A stretch of 64,000 nt of DNA from Streptomyces abyssomicinicus (GCF_008974245.1 NZ_BBZI01000006.1:306393-370392), one strand, 5' to 3'. Shown: positions 36,964-46,348, counted from the first letter of the stretch. The notes: generated by a model not told the origin, from the sequence alone. Numbers and translations are program-made.

Positions 36964-37035
36964 GCCGCGAGCCGGGGCGCCGCGAGCCGGGTTGCCGCGA
37001 ACCGGGGCGCCGCGAGCCGGGTCGCCGAAGACCGG
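36964..37035. repeat. 15-bp tandem repeat abutting the pfkA stop
   Basis: Four 15-bp units close to GCCGCGAGCCGGGGC plus a partial fifth run up to the base before the pfkA stop codon. Like the array before glgB, the period is 15 bp, but the sequence is different. Confidence 0.9.
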
Positions 37036-38064
37036 TCAGAAGAAGACCGACTCCGCCTCCTCCATGCGGCTCTGCGGCACGTGCTTGAGCTCGGCGGTCG
37101 CCTCCGCCAGGGGAACCATCACGATCTCGGTCCCGTGCAGGGCGGTCATCATCCCGGAGACCCCGCGGTGCGCCGCCTCCACGGCGTGCCAGCCGAACCG
37201 GGTGGCCAGCACGCGGTCGTAGGCGGTGGGGGTGCCGCCGCGCTGGACGTGGCCGAGGATCACCGGCCGGGCCTCCTTGCCCAGGCGCCGCTCGAGTTCC
37301 CGGGCGAGGGCCGTGCCGATGCCCTGGAACCGCTCGTGGCCGTACTGGTCGATCTCGCCCTTGCGGTAGTCCATGGTGCCCTCCGCCGGGTGGGCGCCCT
37401 CGGCCACGCAGACCACGGCGAACTTCTTGCCGCGCGCGAACCGCGCCTCGACCATCTCGACCAGTTCGGCGGGGTCGAACGGCCGCTCCGGCAGACAGAT
37501 GCCGTGCGCGCCGGCGGCCATGCCCGACTCCAGGGCGATCCAGCCCGCGTGGCGTCCCATCACCTCGACCACCATCACCCGCTGGTGGGACTCGGCGGTC
37601 GTCTTCAGCCGGTCCATCGCCTCGGTCGCGACCGTCACGGCCGTGTCGAAGCCGAAGGTGCGGTCGGTGGAGGAGATGTCGTTGTCGATGGTCTTCGGCA
37701 CGCCCACGATCGGCATGCCGGCCTCGGCCAGCATGCTGGCGGCGGTCAGGGTGCCCTCGCCGCCGATGGGGATCAGGACGTCGATGCCGAACCGGTTGGC
37801 GGTCTCGCGGACGTCCCGGCACGCCTCCTGGAGACGGGCCCGCGGAAGCCGGGAGGAGCCCAGTATCGTGCCGCCGCGGGCCAGGATGCCGCTGACGGCG
37901 TCCAGGTCGAGGGGGCGGTAGCGGCCGTCGAGGAGGCCCTCGTAGCCGTCCTCGAAGCCGATGACCTCGTCACCGTACTGGGAGACGGCGCGGTGCACCA
38001 CGGAACGGATCACCGCGTTGAGGCCGGGGCAGTCGCCTCCGGCGGTAAGAACTCCGATGCGCAT
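37036..38064 (-). CDS. pfkA: 6-phosphofructokinase
   Basis: This 342-residue enzyme phosphorylates fructose-6-phosphate to fructose-1,6-bisphosphate. It belongs to the group III (actinobacterial) PFKs: LTAGGDCPGLNAVIR at the N-terminus, IPIGGEGTL at the nucleotide site, PKTIDNDISSTD with the catalytic aspartate, and VEVMGRHAGWIALESG. The short GGEGT loop is that of ATP-using members rather than pyrophosphate-using ones. The ATG at 38064 has GGGAG nearby. Streptomyces have several pfkA copies; by position this matches the PfkA2 type. It is divergent from pta. Confidence 0.94.
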   Translation of the reverse strand: MRIGVLTAGGDCPGLNAVIRSVVHRAVSQYGDEVIGFEDGYEGLLDGRYRPLDLDAVSGILARGGTILGSSRLPRARLQEACRDVRETANRFGIDVLIPIGGEGTLTAASMLAEAGMPIVGVPKTIDNDISSTDRTFGFDTAVTVATEAMDRLKTTAESHQRVMVVEVMGRHAGWIALESGMAAGAHGICLPERPFDPAELVEMVEARFARGKKFAVVCVAEGAHPAEGTMDYRKGEIDQYGHERFQGIGTALARELERRLGKEARPVILGHVQRGGTPTAYDRVLATRFGWHAVEAAHRGVSGMMTALHGTEIVMVPLAEATAELKHVPQSRMEEAESVFF

Positions 38065-38372
38065 GCCGCTCCCGCGTCTCGCCTGTCCCGTCCGGCCCCA
38101 TGGTGCCACGCCCCGGGTGCCGACGCGCGCCGTCCGGATCTCCGGGTGACGATCCGTGACGCGCCGGAGGACGGGGCCGCCTACGCCGGCGCCGCACCCG
38201 GCGGGGCGGCCGCGCACGTCCGGAGGCACTCCCGCCGCCCGCGCACGCCCTCTCCCCCACGCGGCGTAGCCGGAACACCCCCCGGTACCCCACCCGGGGC
38301 GATGTTTGACAGGCTGGCCCAGAGGCACCGGAACCGGAGCAACGGCAACCGGCACAGGAACGGAGATCCCGC
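38065..38372. promoter_or_regulatory. divergent pfkA/pta intergenic region
   Basis: This 308-bp gap should hold both promoters. TTGACA at 38306-38311 is a perfect -35 box for pta, but the sequence 17 bp on (CGGAAC) is a poor -10. The last 50 bp before pta are a loose repeat of ACCGGA-like units. I see no convincing open frame or operator here. Confidence 0.4.
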
Positions 38373-40496
38373 GTGACGCGCAGCGTGTACGTGACGGGCA
38401 TCGACCGCGGCGACGGCCGCCAGGTCGTCGACCTGGGGGTGATGGAGCTCCTCACCCGCCAGGTCGACCGCGTCGGCGTCTTCCGCCCCCTCGTGCACGA
38501 CTCCCCCGACCGCCTCTTCGAACTCCTGCGCGCCCGCTACCGCCTGAGCCAGGACCCCGCCACCGTGTACGGCATGTCCTACGAGGAGGCCTCCGCCCTC
38601 CAGGCCGAGCGCGGCATGGACGAACTCATCACCGCCCTGGTCGCCCGGTTCCACGCCGTCGCCGACGCCTACGAGGTCGTCCTGGTCCTCGGCACCGACT
38701 TCACCGCCGAGAACCTCCCCGACGAGCTGGCCCTCAACGCCCGGCTGGCCAACGAGTTCGGCGCCTCGGTGATCGCCGTGGTGGGCGGCCGCGGGCACCC
38801 GGCCGAGGCGGTGGCCGCCGAGGTCCGCAACGCCTGCCGCGCCTACCAGGACCTGGGCTGCGACGTCCTCGCCATGATCGCCAACCGGGTGGCCCCGGAC
38901 GACCGGGACACCGTGGCCGCCCTGCTCGACGAGCGGCTCGACCGGCGCCACGGCCTGCCCGGCTTCGTGCTCCCCGACGAGCCCGCGCTGGCCGCCCCCA
39001 CGGTGGGGCAGATCGCGCAGACCCTGGACGCGGAGGTGCTGCTCGGCGACGCGGCGGGGCTGGCCCGCGACGCCCTCGGCTTCGTCTTCGGCGGCGCCAC
39101 CCTGCCCAACCTGCTCAAGGCACTCACCCCCGGCTGCCTGATCATCGCCCCCGGCGACCGCGCCGACCTGGTGATGGGCGCGCTGGCCGCGCACAGCGCC
39201 GGGTCGCCGCCCATCGCGGGCGTGCTGCTGACCCTCGGCCTGCGCCCGGACCCCGACCTGATGGCGCTGGCCGCCCGCCTGGCCCCCGGCACCCCCGTCC
39301 TGTCCGTGCGGGAGAACAGCTTCCCCACCGCGACGCGGCTGTTCACCCTCGAGGGCCGGCTCAACGCCGCCACGCCGCGCAAGGCGGAGACCGCCCTCGG
39401 CCTCTTCGAGCGCCACGTGGACGTCGTCCGCCTGCGGTCCCTCGTCTCCGCGCCCAGCAGCGGCCGCGTCACCCCGATGATGTTCGAGCACGGCCTGATC
39501 GAGCGGGCCCGCGCCGACCGGCGCCGGGTGGTGCTGCCGGAGGGCACCGAGGAGCGGGTGCTGCGCGCCGCCGAGGTGCTGCTGCGCCGCGGGGTGTGCG
39601 ACCTGACCCTGCTGGGACCGTCCGAGCAGATCCGCAGGAAGGCCGCCGACCTGGGCCTGGACATCGCCGACGCCGAACTGATCGACCCGCAGACCTCGGA
39701 ACTGCGGGAGTCGTTCGCCCACCGCTACGCCGCGCTGCGCGCCCACAAGGGCGTCGGCTTCGACCTGGCCCACGACGTGGTCTCGGACGTCAACTACTTC
39801 GGCACCCTCATGGTGCTGGACGGCTTCGCCGACGGCATGGTCTCCGGTTCGGTGCACTCCACCGCCGCGACCATCCGCCCCGCCTTCGAGGTGATCAGGA
39901 CCCGGCCGGACGCCGGGCTGGTCTCCTCGGTCTTCTTCATGTGCCTCGCCGACCGGGTGCTCGTCTACGGCGACTGCGCGGTCAACCCCGACCCGGACGC
40001 CGCCCAGCTCGCCGACATCGCCCTCCGGTCGGCGGAGACCGCCGCCCAGTTCGGCGTGGAGCCGCGCATCGCGATGCTGTCCTACTCGACCGGCGCCTCC
40101 GGTTCCGGCGCCGACGTGGAGAAGGTGCGGGAGGCCACCAGGATCCTCCGCGAGCGCCGCCCCGACCTGCCGGTGGAGGGACCGATCCAGTACGACGCCG
40201 CCGTGGAGCCCACCGTGGCGGCGACGAAGCTGCCCGGATCCCAGGTGGCCGGCCAGGCCACCGTGCTGATCTTCCCGGACCTCAACACGGGCAACAACAC
40301 CTACAAGGCGGTCCAGCGCTCGGCCGGCGCCATCGCCGTCGGCCCCGTCCTCCAGGGGCTGCGCAAGCCGGTCAACGACCTGTCACGCGGCGCCCTGGTG
40401 CAGGACATCGTCAACACGGTCGCGATCACGGCCGTCCAGGCGCAGCAGCCCACGCCCACCGGAGCGGACCGTCCGCAGAAGGGGAGCCGGTCATGA
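38373..40496 (+). CDS. pta: phosphate acetyltransferase, long form
   Basis: This 707-residue long-type Pta interconverts acetyl-CoA and acetyl phosphate. Residues 1-370 form the regulatory half: a BioD/P-loop-like domain whose loop reads GIDRGDGRQVV, so lacks the usual lysine, then a DRTGG domain (LGDAAGLARD, GCLIIAPGDRADLVMGAL). The catalytic PTA_PTB domain starts near 375 (MMFEHGLIERARADRRRVVLPEG), with DGMVSGSVHSTAATIRPA and LIFPDLNTGNNTYKAVQR. The GTG start has CGGAG about 11 nt upstream. It overlaps ackA by 4 bp and is translationally coupled to it. Together they form ATP and acetate during carbon excess. Confidence 0.95.
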   Translation: MTRSVYVTGIDRGDGRQVVDLGVMELLTRQVDRVGVFRPLVHDSPDRLFELLRARYRLSQDPATVYGMSYEEASALQAERGMDELITALVARFHAVADAYEVVLVLGTDFTAENLPDELALNARLANEFGASVIAVVGGRGHPAEAVAAEVRNACRAYQDLGCDVLAMIANRVAPDDRDTVAALLDERLDRRHGLPGFVLPDEPALAAPTVGQIAQTLDAEVLLGDAAGLARDALGFVFGGATLPNLLKALTPGCLIIAPGDRADLVMGALAAHSAGSPPIAGVLLTLGLRPDPDLMALAARLAPGTPVLSVRENSFPTATRLFTLEGRLNAATPRKAETALGLFERHVDVVRLRSLVSAPSSGRVTPMMFEHGLIERARADRRRVVLPEGTEERVLRAAEVLLRRGVCDLTLLGPSEQIRRKAADLGLDIADAELIDPQTSELRESFAHRYAALRAHKGVGFDLAHDVVSDVNYFGTLMVLDGFADGMVSGSVHSTAATIRPAFEVIRTRPDAGLVSSVFFMCLADRVLVYGDCAVNPDPDAAQLADIALRSAETAAQFGVEPRIAMLSYSTGASGSGADVEKVREATRILRERRPDLPVEGPIQYDAAVEPTVAATKLPGSQVAGQATVLIFPDLNTGNNTYKAVQRSAGAIAVGPVLQGLRKPVNDLSRGALVQDIVNTVAITAVQAQQPTPTGADRPQKGSRS

Positions 40497-41722
40497 CCGC
40501 GACCCGTGTCCTCGTCCTCAACACCGGTTCCTCGTCGGTGAAGTACCAGCTGCTGGACATGGCGGACCGCTCCCGCCTGGCGGTGGGCCTGGTCGAGCGG
40601 ATCGGCGAGGAGACCGGCCGGATCAAGCACACCCTGGTCAGCGGCCCCCAGGGCCGGGAGCGCACCCGGGAGACCACCGGCCCGGTCCCGGACCACCGGT
40701 CCGCGCTGGAGGCCGTCGCCGAGGAACTCGCCCGTGACGGGCTGGGCCTGGACTCGCCGGAACTGGCCGCCGTCGGCCACCGGGTGGTGCACGGCGGGAA
40801 GCGCTTCACCGAGCCGGCCCTGATCGACACCGCGGTGGTCAACGAGATCGAGCGGCTCGCCCCGGTGGCCCCGCTGCACAACCCGGCCAACCTGACCGGC
40901 ATCCGCACCGCGCAGAAGCTGCGCCCCGACCTGCCCCACGTGGCGGTGTTCGACACCGCGTTCCACTCGACCATCCCGGAGGCGGCGGCCCGTTATGCGA
41001 TCGACGTGGAGACCGCCGACCGCCACCGGGTACGCCGTTACGGCTTCCACGGCACCTCGCACGCCTACGTCTCACGGGCCGCGGCCCAGCTGGTGGGCAA
41101 GGACCCGTCCGAGGCGAACGTGATCGTGCTGCACCTGGGCAACGGCGCCTCGGCCTCGGCCGTGCGCGGCGGGCGGTGCGTGGAGACGTCGATGGGCCTG
41201 ACACCGTTGGAGGGCCTGGTGATGGGCACCCGGTCCGGGGACCTCGATCCGGCGGTGGTCTTCCACCTGATGCGGGTGGGCGGCATGTCGGCCGACGAGA
41301 TCGACGTCCTGCTGAACAAGAGGTCCGGGCTGGTGGGGCTCTGCGGCGACAACGACATGCGGGAGATCCGCCGCCGGGTCGACGAGGGGGACGAGGCGGC
41401 GGAACTCGCCTTCGACGTCTACGTGCACCGGCTGCGCAAGTACATCGGGGCGTACTACGCGGTACTCGGCCGGGTGGACGTGCTCGCCTTCACCGCCGGG
41501 GTCGGCGAGAACTCCGCCCCCGTACGGGCCGCCGCCCTGGCCGGGCTGGACGGCCTGGGCCTGGCGGTGGACGAGCGGCTGAACGCTGCCCGCGGCGACG
41601 GGCCGCGGCTGATCTCGCCCCGGCACACGTCCGTCGCGGTCGCCGTGGTGCCCACCGACGAGGAACTGGAGATCGCGGCCGAGACGTACGAGCTGGTCAC
41701 GGGCGTCCGGCAGAGACTGTGA
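40493..41722 (+). CDS. ackA: acetate kinase
   Basis: This 409-residue ASKHA-fold kinase converts acetyl phosphate and ADP to acetate and ATP. Signatures are VLVLNTGSSSVKYQLL at the N-terminus, AVGHRVVHGG, VFDTAFHSTIPE, YGFHGTSHAYVS (catalytic/phosphate contacts), VLHLGNGASASA, LMGTRSGDLDP-type segment (VMGTRSGDLDP) and FTAGVGENS. The length is usual. The ATG overlaps the pta stop (ATGA). It is the second gene of the pta-ackA pair; pyk follows with its own promoter. Confidence 0.96.
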   Translation: MTATRVLVLNTGSSSVKYQLLDMADRSRLAVGLVERIGEETGRIKHTLVSGPQGRERTRETTGPVPDHRSALEAVAEELARDGLGLDSPELAAVGHRVVHGGKRFTEPALIDTAVVNEIERLAPVAPLHNPANLTGIRTAQKLRPDLPHVAVFDTAFHSTIPEAAARYAIDVETADRHRVRRYGFHGTSHAYVSRAAAQLVGKDPSEANVIVLHLGNGASASAVRGGRCVETSMGLTPLEGLVMGTRSGDLDPAVVFHLMRVGGMSADEIDVLLNKRSGLVGLCGDNDMREIRRRVDEGDEAAELAFDVYVHRLRKYIGAYYAVLGRVDVLAFTAGVGENSAPVRAAALAGLDGLGLAVDERLNAARGDGPRLISPRHTSVAVAVVPTDEELEIAAETYELVTGVRQRL

Positions 41723-41780
41723 GAGCGGACGGGGCCGTCAAACTACCCCCGGGTATTTATTCCGCTGCGAAACAAACGGA

Positions 41781-41786
41781 TAGGAT
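41781..41786 (+). promoter_or_regulatory. -10 box of a leaderless pyk transcript
   Basis: TAGGAT ends 7 nt before the pyk ATG and no ribosome site is visible. The -35 region (TTTATT at 41756-41761) is weak and spaced 19 bp. Confidence 0.55.
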
Positions 41787-41793
41787 CCCTTCC

Positions 41794-43224
41794 ATGCGCC
41801 GTTCGAAGATCGTCTGTACTCTCGGCCCTGCGGTCGACTCCCATGAGCAACTCGTCGCGCTGATCGAAGCGGGGATGAACGTCGCCCGCTTCAACTTCAG
41901 CCATGGCTCCCACGCGGAACACCAGGGCCGCTACGACAGGGTGCGCGCCGCGTCCCAGGAGACGGGCCGCCCGGTGGGCGTGCTCGCCGACCTCCAGGGC
42001 CCGAAGATCCGGCTGGAGACCTTCGCCGAAGGTCCCGTCGAGCTGGTGCGGGGCGACGAGTTCACCATCACCACCGAGGACGTGCCGGGCGACAAGTCGA
42101 TCTGCGGCACCACCTACAAGGGCCTGCCCGGCGACGTCGACCGCGGCGACCAGATCCTGATCAACGACGGCAACGTCGAGCTCAAGGTCCTGGACGTCGA
42201 GGGCCCGCGGGTGCGGACCATCGTGATCGAGGGCGGGGTGATCTCCGACCACAAGGGCATCAACCTGCCCGGCGCGGCGGTGAACGTGCCCGCGCTGTCC
42301 GAGAAGGACGTCGACGACCTCCGGTTCGCCCTGCGGATGGGCTGCGACCTGGTCGCCCTCTCCTTCGTCCGGGACACCGACGACGTGCGCGACGTCCACA
42401 AGGTGATGGACGAGGTGGGCCGCCGGGTCCCGGTCATCGCCAAGGTGGAGAAGCCGCAGGCGGTGGAGAACATGGAGGCCGTGGTGGCGGCCTTCGACGG
42501 TGTGATGGTGGCCCGCGGCGACCTCGCCGTGGAGTACCCGCTGGAGAAGGTCCCGATGGTGCAGAAGCGCCTGGTGGAGCTCTGCCGCCGCAACGCCAAG
42601 CCGGTGATCGTGGCGACCCAGATGATGGAGTCGATGATCACCAACTCGCGGCCGACCCGCGCCGAGGCATCCGACGTGGCCAACGCGATCCTGGACGGCG
42701 CCGACGCGGTGATGCTGTCCGCCGAGTCCTCCGTGGGCGCGTACCCGATCGAGACCGTCCGGACCATGTCCCGGATCGTCCAGGCCGCCGAGGAGGAGCT
42801 CCTCTCCAAGGGCCTCCAGCCGCTGGTGCCGGGCAAGAAGCCGCGCACCCAGGGCGGTTCGGTGGCCCGCGCGGCCGCCGAGATCGCCGACTTCCTCGGC
42901 GGCAAGGGCCTGGTCGCCTTCACCAAGTCCGGCGACACCGCCCGCCGCCTGTCCCGCTACCGGGCCTCGCAGCCGATCCTCGCCTTCACCACCGAGGAGT
43001 CCGCCCGCAACCAGCTCTGCCTGAGCTGGGGTGTCGAGCCGCACGTGGTGCCGTTCGTCAACAGCACCGACGAGATGGTCGAGCTGGTCGACCAGGAACT
43101 GACGCGCCTGCGCCGGTTCGAGCCGGGCTCGATCGTGGTGATCACCGCCGGTTCGCCCCCCGGCGTCCCCGGCACCACCAACATGGTCCGGGTGCTCCAC
43201 CTGGGCGCCGACAGCGCGAGCTGA
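41794..43224 (+). CDS. pyk: pyruvate kinase
   Basis: This 476-residue enzyme makes pyruvate and ATP from phosphoenolpyruvate. The barrel starts MRRSKIVCTLGPA. Residues for substrate and metal are in GMNVARFNFSHGSHAEH, IAKVEKPQAVENM (catalytic lysine) and MVARGDLAVEYPLEKVP. The K+-type motif and C-terminal allosteric domain (KGLVAFTKSGDTARRLSRYR) are present. It is the second-type pyk next to pta-ackA, as in S. coelicolor from memory. The ATG at 41794 fits a leaderless transcript. Its place after pta-ackA suggests a glycolytic end-point cluster with pfkA. Confidence 0.96.
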   Translation: MRRSKIVCTLGPAVDSHEQLVALIEAGMNVARFNFSHGSHAEHQGRYDRVRAASQETGRPVGVLADLQGPKIRLETFAEGPVELVRGDEFTITTEDVPGDKSICGTTYKGLPGDVDRGDQILINDGNVELKVLDVEGPRVRTIVIEGGVISDHKGINLPGAAVNVPALSEKDVDDLRFALRMGCDLVALSFVRDTDDVRDVHKVMDEVGRRVPVIAKVEKPQAVENMEAVVAAFDGVMVARGDLAVEYPLEKVPMVQKRLVELCRRNAKPVIVATQMMESMITNSRPTRAEASDVANAILDGADAVMLSAESSVGAYPIETVRTMSRIVQAAEEELLSKGLQPLVPGKKPRTQGGSVARAAAEIADFLGGKGLVAFTKSGDTARRLSRYRASQPILAFTTEESARNQLCLSWGVEPHVVPFVNSTDEMVELVDQELTRLRRFEPGSIVVITAGSPPGVPGTTNMVRVLHLGADSAS

Positions 43225-43250
43225 CCCCGGCGGGCCCGCCCCCGGGCGCG

Positions 43251-43295
43251 ACGACGGAGCCCCCACCGCCCTGCGGGCGGTGGGGGCTCCGTCGT
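43251..43295. terminator. bidirectional terminator, 21-bp perfect stem
   Basis: Arms of 21 bp (ACGACGGAGCCCCCACCGCCC and its complement) with a TGC loop separate convergent pyk and the acidic exported protein gene. It is the longest perfect stem in the window. Confidence 0.95.
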
Positions 43296-43309
43296 GTGCC
43301 GGGGAGGCG

Positions 43310-44584
43310 TCAGTCGGCGTACTGGCGCAGGCCCGGAATGGTCAGGTTGCCGCCGAACTGGCCGGCCTGGACCACCTTCACGTTGGTGAAGTAGATGATC
43401 GCGATGTCCAGCGGCGGCGGGTTCTCCGGGGAGAACTCCACCGGGAGCAGACCCAGCAGGTTGCCGGAGATGGACTCGGTGTACATCACCGTGTCGCCGC
43501 CGCGGATGGTGGACGTGGTGCCCTTGCCCGCGACCGCGTGATGGGTCTTGCCGTTCTGCTCGTCGTGCACGACCTGGTGCAGGTCGCCGATGTCGGTGCC
43601 GCTGGAGACGACGTACTTCAGCACCTCCTTGACGGTGCCGTTGGCCGTCTTCACCTTCACGACGCCCTCGTACCTGGCGCCCTTGAGCAGCAGGGAGCTG
43701 GCCCGCAGTTCCCAGGCCCGGTCGGGCAGGGCGACGATGTCCTCGAGGCCGCCCTCCTCGTCGGTGGCGACGGGGCAGTCCTCGGGGTCGACCGCGGGCT
43801 TCGCGGTCTCCTCCTCGGCCGGCTCGGCCTCCTCGGCCTCCTTCTCGGCCTCCTTCTTCGCCTCCTCGACGGCCTTGGCGGTCTCCTCGACCGCGTCCTT
43901 CGGGGCGTCGGCGGCCGGCTCGGACTCCTTCCCGCTCTCCGTCCCGGCCTCGGCGTCCTCCTCCGGGGCGTCGGCCTCGGCCGGCTCCTCGGCAGGGGCC
44001 TCGCCCGCGGGCGTCCCGGCGGCGTCGTCCGTCGTCCCCGGCCCGTCGAGGAGGTCCTTGATGGCGTCGCCGATGCCTTCGAGCAGGTTCGGCTTCTTGG
44101 CCTCCTCCTCGGGCGCGGGCTCCTCGGGCGCGGTGTCGCCGGGCGCGGGCTCCTCCGGGGCGGGCTCCTCGGACCCGGGCTCCTCGGGCGCGGGCTCCTC
44201 CGTCCCGGGCTCCTCGGGCTCCGGCTCCTCCGGCGCGGGCTTCTCGGGGGTCCCGGGCTCGTCGCCGGGGGTCTCCTCGGCGCCCTTGTCCTCCTCGGGC
44301 GTGCCGCCCTTCTCGGCCTCCTCGATCACCTCGACGCAGGCCTGGTACTCCTCGGCCGTGAGGGTGCTCTTGGGAAGGTCGGGCCGGTCGTCGGCCTGGG
44401 CGAGCGACGGTGCGAGGCCCATGCCCATGAGGACCGCGGTCGGCATCGCGGCGATGGCCATCGCCCTGCCGCGGGGGATCTGGAGCCGGGCGCGCAACGG
44501 CTTCCTGGGCGCCGCGTGCCGCGGCCCTGTTCTCGCGTCCGACTCGTCCACGGCCGGGCCGTGGACCTCCTCGTCAGCCGGCAC
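43310..44584 (-). CDS. exported acidic Glu/Pro-rich protein, unknown function
   Basis: This 424-residue protein begins with an atypical long N-terminus, then a hydrophobic signal-like stretch (AMAIAAMPTAVLMGMGLAPSLAQA, about 41-64). Residues 85-250 are low-complexity Glu/Pro/Ala repeats (PAPEEP, GTEEPA types) with an amphipathic Lys/Glu stretch. The C-terminal ~160 residues (after DCPVATDEEGG) look folded, with VVKVKTANGTVKEVLKYVV and LDIAIIYFTNVKVVQAG. The C-terminal part is conserved in Streptomyces as a hypothetical secreted domain, as far as I recall. The GTG start overlaps the DUF6114 gene by 11 bp, so the two are coupled. Confidence 0.85.
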   Translation of the reverse strand: MPADEEVHGPAVDESDARTGPRHAAPRKPLRARLQIPRGRAMAIAAMPTAVLMGMGLAPSLAQADDRPDLPKSTLTAEEYQACVEVIEEAEKGGTPEEDKGAEETPGDEPGTPEKPAPEEPEPEEPGTEEPAPEEPGSEEPAPEEPAPGDTAPEEPAPEEEAKKPNLLEGIGDAIKDLLDGPGTTDDAAGTPAGEAPAEEPAEADAPEEDAEAGTESGKESEPAADAPKDAVEETAKAVEEAKKEAEKEAEEAEPAEEETAKPAVDPEDCPVATDEEGGLEDIVALPDRAWELRASSLLLKGARYEGVVKVKTANGTVKEVLKYVVSSGTDIGDLHQVVHDEQNGKTHHAVAGKGTTSTIRGGDTVMYTESISGNLLGLLPVEFSPENPPPLDIAIIYFTNVKVVQAGQFGGNLTIPGLRQYAD

Positions 44585-45221
44585 TGTGCCTCCCGTTCAC
44601 CTCGTTGGCCGGGTTGGTGCTGGACAGTTCGTTCCACTCGCCGGCGGACCCGCCGTCTCCGCGGCGCGCCTCCGGGAGCCGGGCGACGACGGTGCCGGCC
44701 GCGTGCTCGTCGCCCACCGCGGCGCCGGCACCGGCGTCCTTGGTGAGCGGCACGGTCGGGCCGGCGGCCGCCGGCTCACCCGCGAACGCCTCGTCGCCGT
44801 CGGCCGGCGCCTGCCGGTCCGGGCCGCCCGGCGCCCAGGCGACCGCCATGGCACCGCCGATGAGGGCGAACAGGAAACCGATGAAGAACCCGCCGAGGTT
44901 GGACACCGGGATGGAGACCAGGCCCAGCAGGATGGCGGCCACGCCGCAGAAGATCTGGATGTGACGCTGGAACCACAGGCACAGACCGAGCACGCCGAGC
45001 AGCACGCCGATGATCAGCGAACCGGCGCCGGCGGTGGTGGCCATGGTCATGGTCAGGTTGCCGATGTGCAGGTCGGCGTAGGGGAAGTACCCGATGGGCA
45101 GACCCGCGAACATGACGAAGAGGCCGGCCCAGAACGGCCGCGTGCCCCGCCACGTGCGGAAGTTCCCCCGGATGACCCGAAGGCGTTCGCTACCGGGCGC
45201 GGCAGGAGTCTCGGCGCTCAT
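44574..45221 (-). CDS. DUF6114 integral membrane protein
   Basis: This 215-residue protein has four hydrophobic segments in its first 130 residues (FWAGLFVMFAGLPIGYF; MTMATTAGAGSLIIGVLLGV; IFCGVAAILLGLVSIPV; GFFIGFLFALIGGAMAVAW), then a charged Ala/Gly-rich cytosolic tail. It matches the DUF6114 family, which in Streptomyces sits beside DUF6230 genes. The function is unknown. It lies between the DUF6230 gene and the acidic exported protein, all on one strand, so an envelope-associated set is likely. Confidence 0.85.
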   Translation of the reverse strand: MSAETPAAPGSERLRVIRGNFRTWRGTRPFWAGLFVMFAGLPIGYFPYADLHIGNLTMTMATTAGAGSLIIGVLLGVLGLCLWFQRHIQIFCGVAAILLGLVSIPVSNLGGFFIGFLFALIGGAMAVAWAPGGPDRQAPADGDEAFAGEPAAAGPTVPLTKDAGAGAAVGDEHAAGTVVARLPEARRGDGGSAGEWNELSSTNPANEVNGRHSAG

Positions 45222-45279
45222 GGAAAACAGCTCCCTGGAACGGCGTTGCCGTGATGAGTGTGGTGGTGCGTGGGGCTGG

Positions 45280-45313
45280 GACGAGCGGGGGAGCCGAGGC
45301 TCCCTCGCTCGTC
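45280..45313 (-). terminator. hairpin between the DUF6230 and DUF6114 genes
   Basis: A 16-bp stem with one G-T pair and a GA centre lies after the DUF6230 stop. It could make DUF6230 mRNA more abundant than that of the two genes downstream. Confidence 0.75.
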
Positions 45314-45322
45314 AGCGAGTGC

Positions 45323-45967
45323 TCAGTAGCACTCGTGGACACCCGTCTTCAGCGACATGTTCAGGTTGCTGAGGTTGAAGGTGCCGGCGGTGGTCGCCCA
45401 CGCGGTCTGCTTCACGCCGGTGAGGACCGCGCCCTCGGCCTGCTGCGAGAAACCGTTGGGGTTGGCGCCCGCGGAGAGCTCCGGACCGCGGCCGCCCTTG
45501 CTGGCGGCGCTCTGGCCGGCCGCGACACCGATGTCGATGTTGCTGAACTCGGCCGAGGTGGTCTCGAGGCTCTCGACGTCGATGTACAGGTTCTCGGCCT
45601 TGACCGGCGTACCACCGGTGCCCGCTGTCAGCTTGAGGCTGATGTTGCCGAAGACCGGCACGTGCGGCGTCACGACGGACTGGCACATGTTGGTGATGTC
45701 GGCCGTCTTGAACGCCGAGACCGCGACCGGGTGGTACGTCTCCTTGCCGTCAAGGGTGACGCCCTTGTCCATGGAGCCGTACTGGTTGAAGCCCTTACCG
45801 TCGAGACGGTCGGCCGTCACCTTGAACGACTGGCCGGAGACGCTGAACGACGCGGCGAGCGCGCCCTGCGACAGGCCGACGCCTATCGCGGCGGTGGCGG
45901 CGATGCTGGGCACCATGACGACGGCGAACCGCTTCCATCTGGTACCGCCACGCAGCTGGGACTGCAT
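45323..45967 (-). CDS. DUF6230 exported protein
   Basis: This 214-residue protein has a signal peptide (KRFAVVMVPSIAATAAIGVGLSQGALA) and a mature beta-rich domain beginning SFSVSGQSFKVTADRLDGKGF. Two cysteines (MCQSVV and the C-terminal HECY) could form a disulfide. It fits the DUF6230 family, found across Streptomyces with no known function. The ATG has a perfect AAGGAGG upstream. The 650-bp leader with several inverted repeats suggests strong control. Confidence 0.87.
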   Translation of the reverse strand: MQSQLRGGTRWKRFAVVMVPSIAATAAIGVGLSQGALAASFSVSGQSFKVTADRLDGKGFNQYGSMDKGVTLDGKETYHPVAVSAFKTADITNMCQSVVTPHVPVFGNISLKLTAGTGGTPVKAENLYIDVESLETTSAEFSNIDIGVAAGQSAASKGGRGPELSAGANPNGFSQQAEGAVLTGVKQTAWATTAGTFNLSNLNMSLKTGVHECY

Positions 45968-46214
45968 ATGTCCTCCTTCTCGGACGTACATCTCCTGGTC
46001 CCGGCTGCCACAGATGGCGGCTCGGGCCGGGCAGGGATGGGAGAAGTGCTACGTCCTCGGGAAGGAGAGCGCCTGTTTCTCGTACGACGCGGCATGCGCC
46101 CGAATCACCGGCGATCACCCCCGAGCGACAACCACTGGCCGCATGGGACAGGTGGTCCCGTGCGACCTTTTCGGACAGGCTCCGCCACGGGCGAAGACCC
46201 CCCTGTCCTCAGGC

Positions 46215-46235
46215 GCGGCGTCACGGTGACGCCGC
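46215..46235. promoter_or_regulatory. 21-bp perfect palindrome in the DUF6230 leader
   Basis: GCGGCGTCAC-G-GTGACGCCGC, about 250 bp before the DUF6230 start. It could be an operator or an RNA hairpin. Confidence 0.55.
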
Positions 46236-46348
46236 CCCTGCCCGGTGGGGACCCTTGATCACATGCGCCCGATTGGTTGTCGGGCGTACGGAATAGGACC
46301 GAGCGTCGCCGATCGTTGTGCATTCTTCGCGCCCCCGCAAGGGGTCTC

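Noticed and set aside
38373..38430. Pta P-loop defect as a pseudogene sign
   Set aside because: The N-terminal P-loop-like domain is degenerate in many active long-type Pta proteins, and the catalytic domain is intact.
41176..41793. Start of pyk within ackA at 41176
   Set aside because: It overlaps ackA fully in another frame; MRRSKIVCTLGPA at 41794 is the standard pyruvate kinase start.
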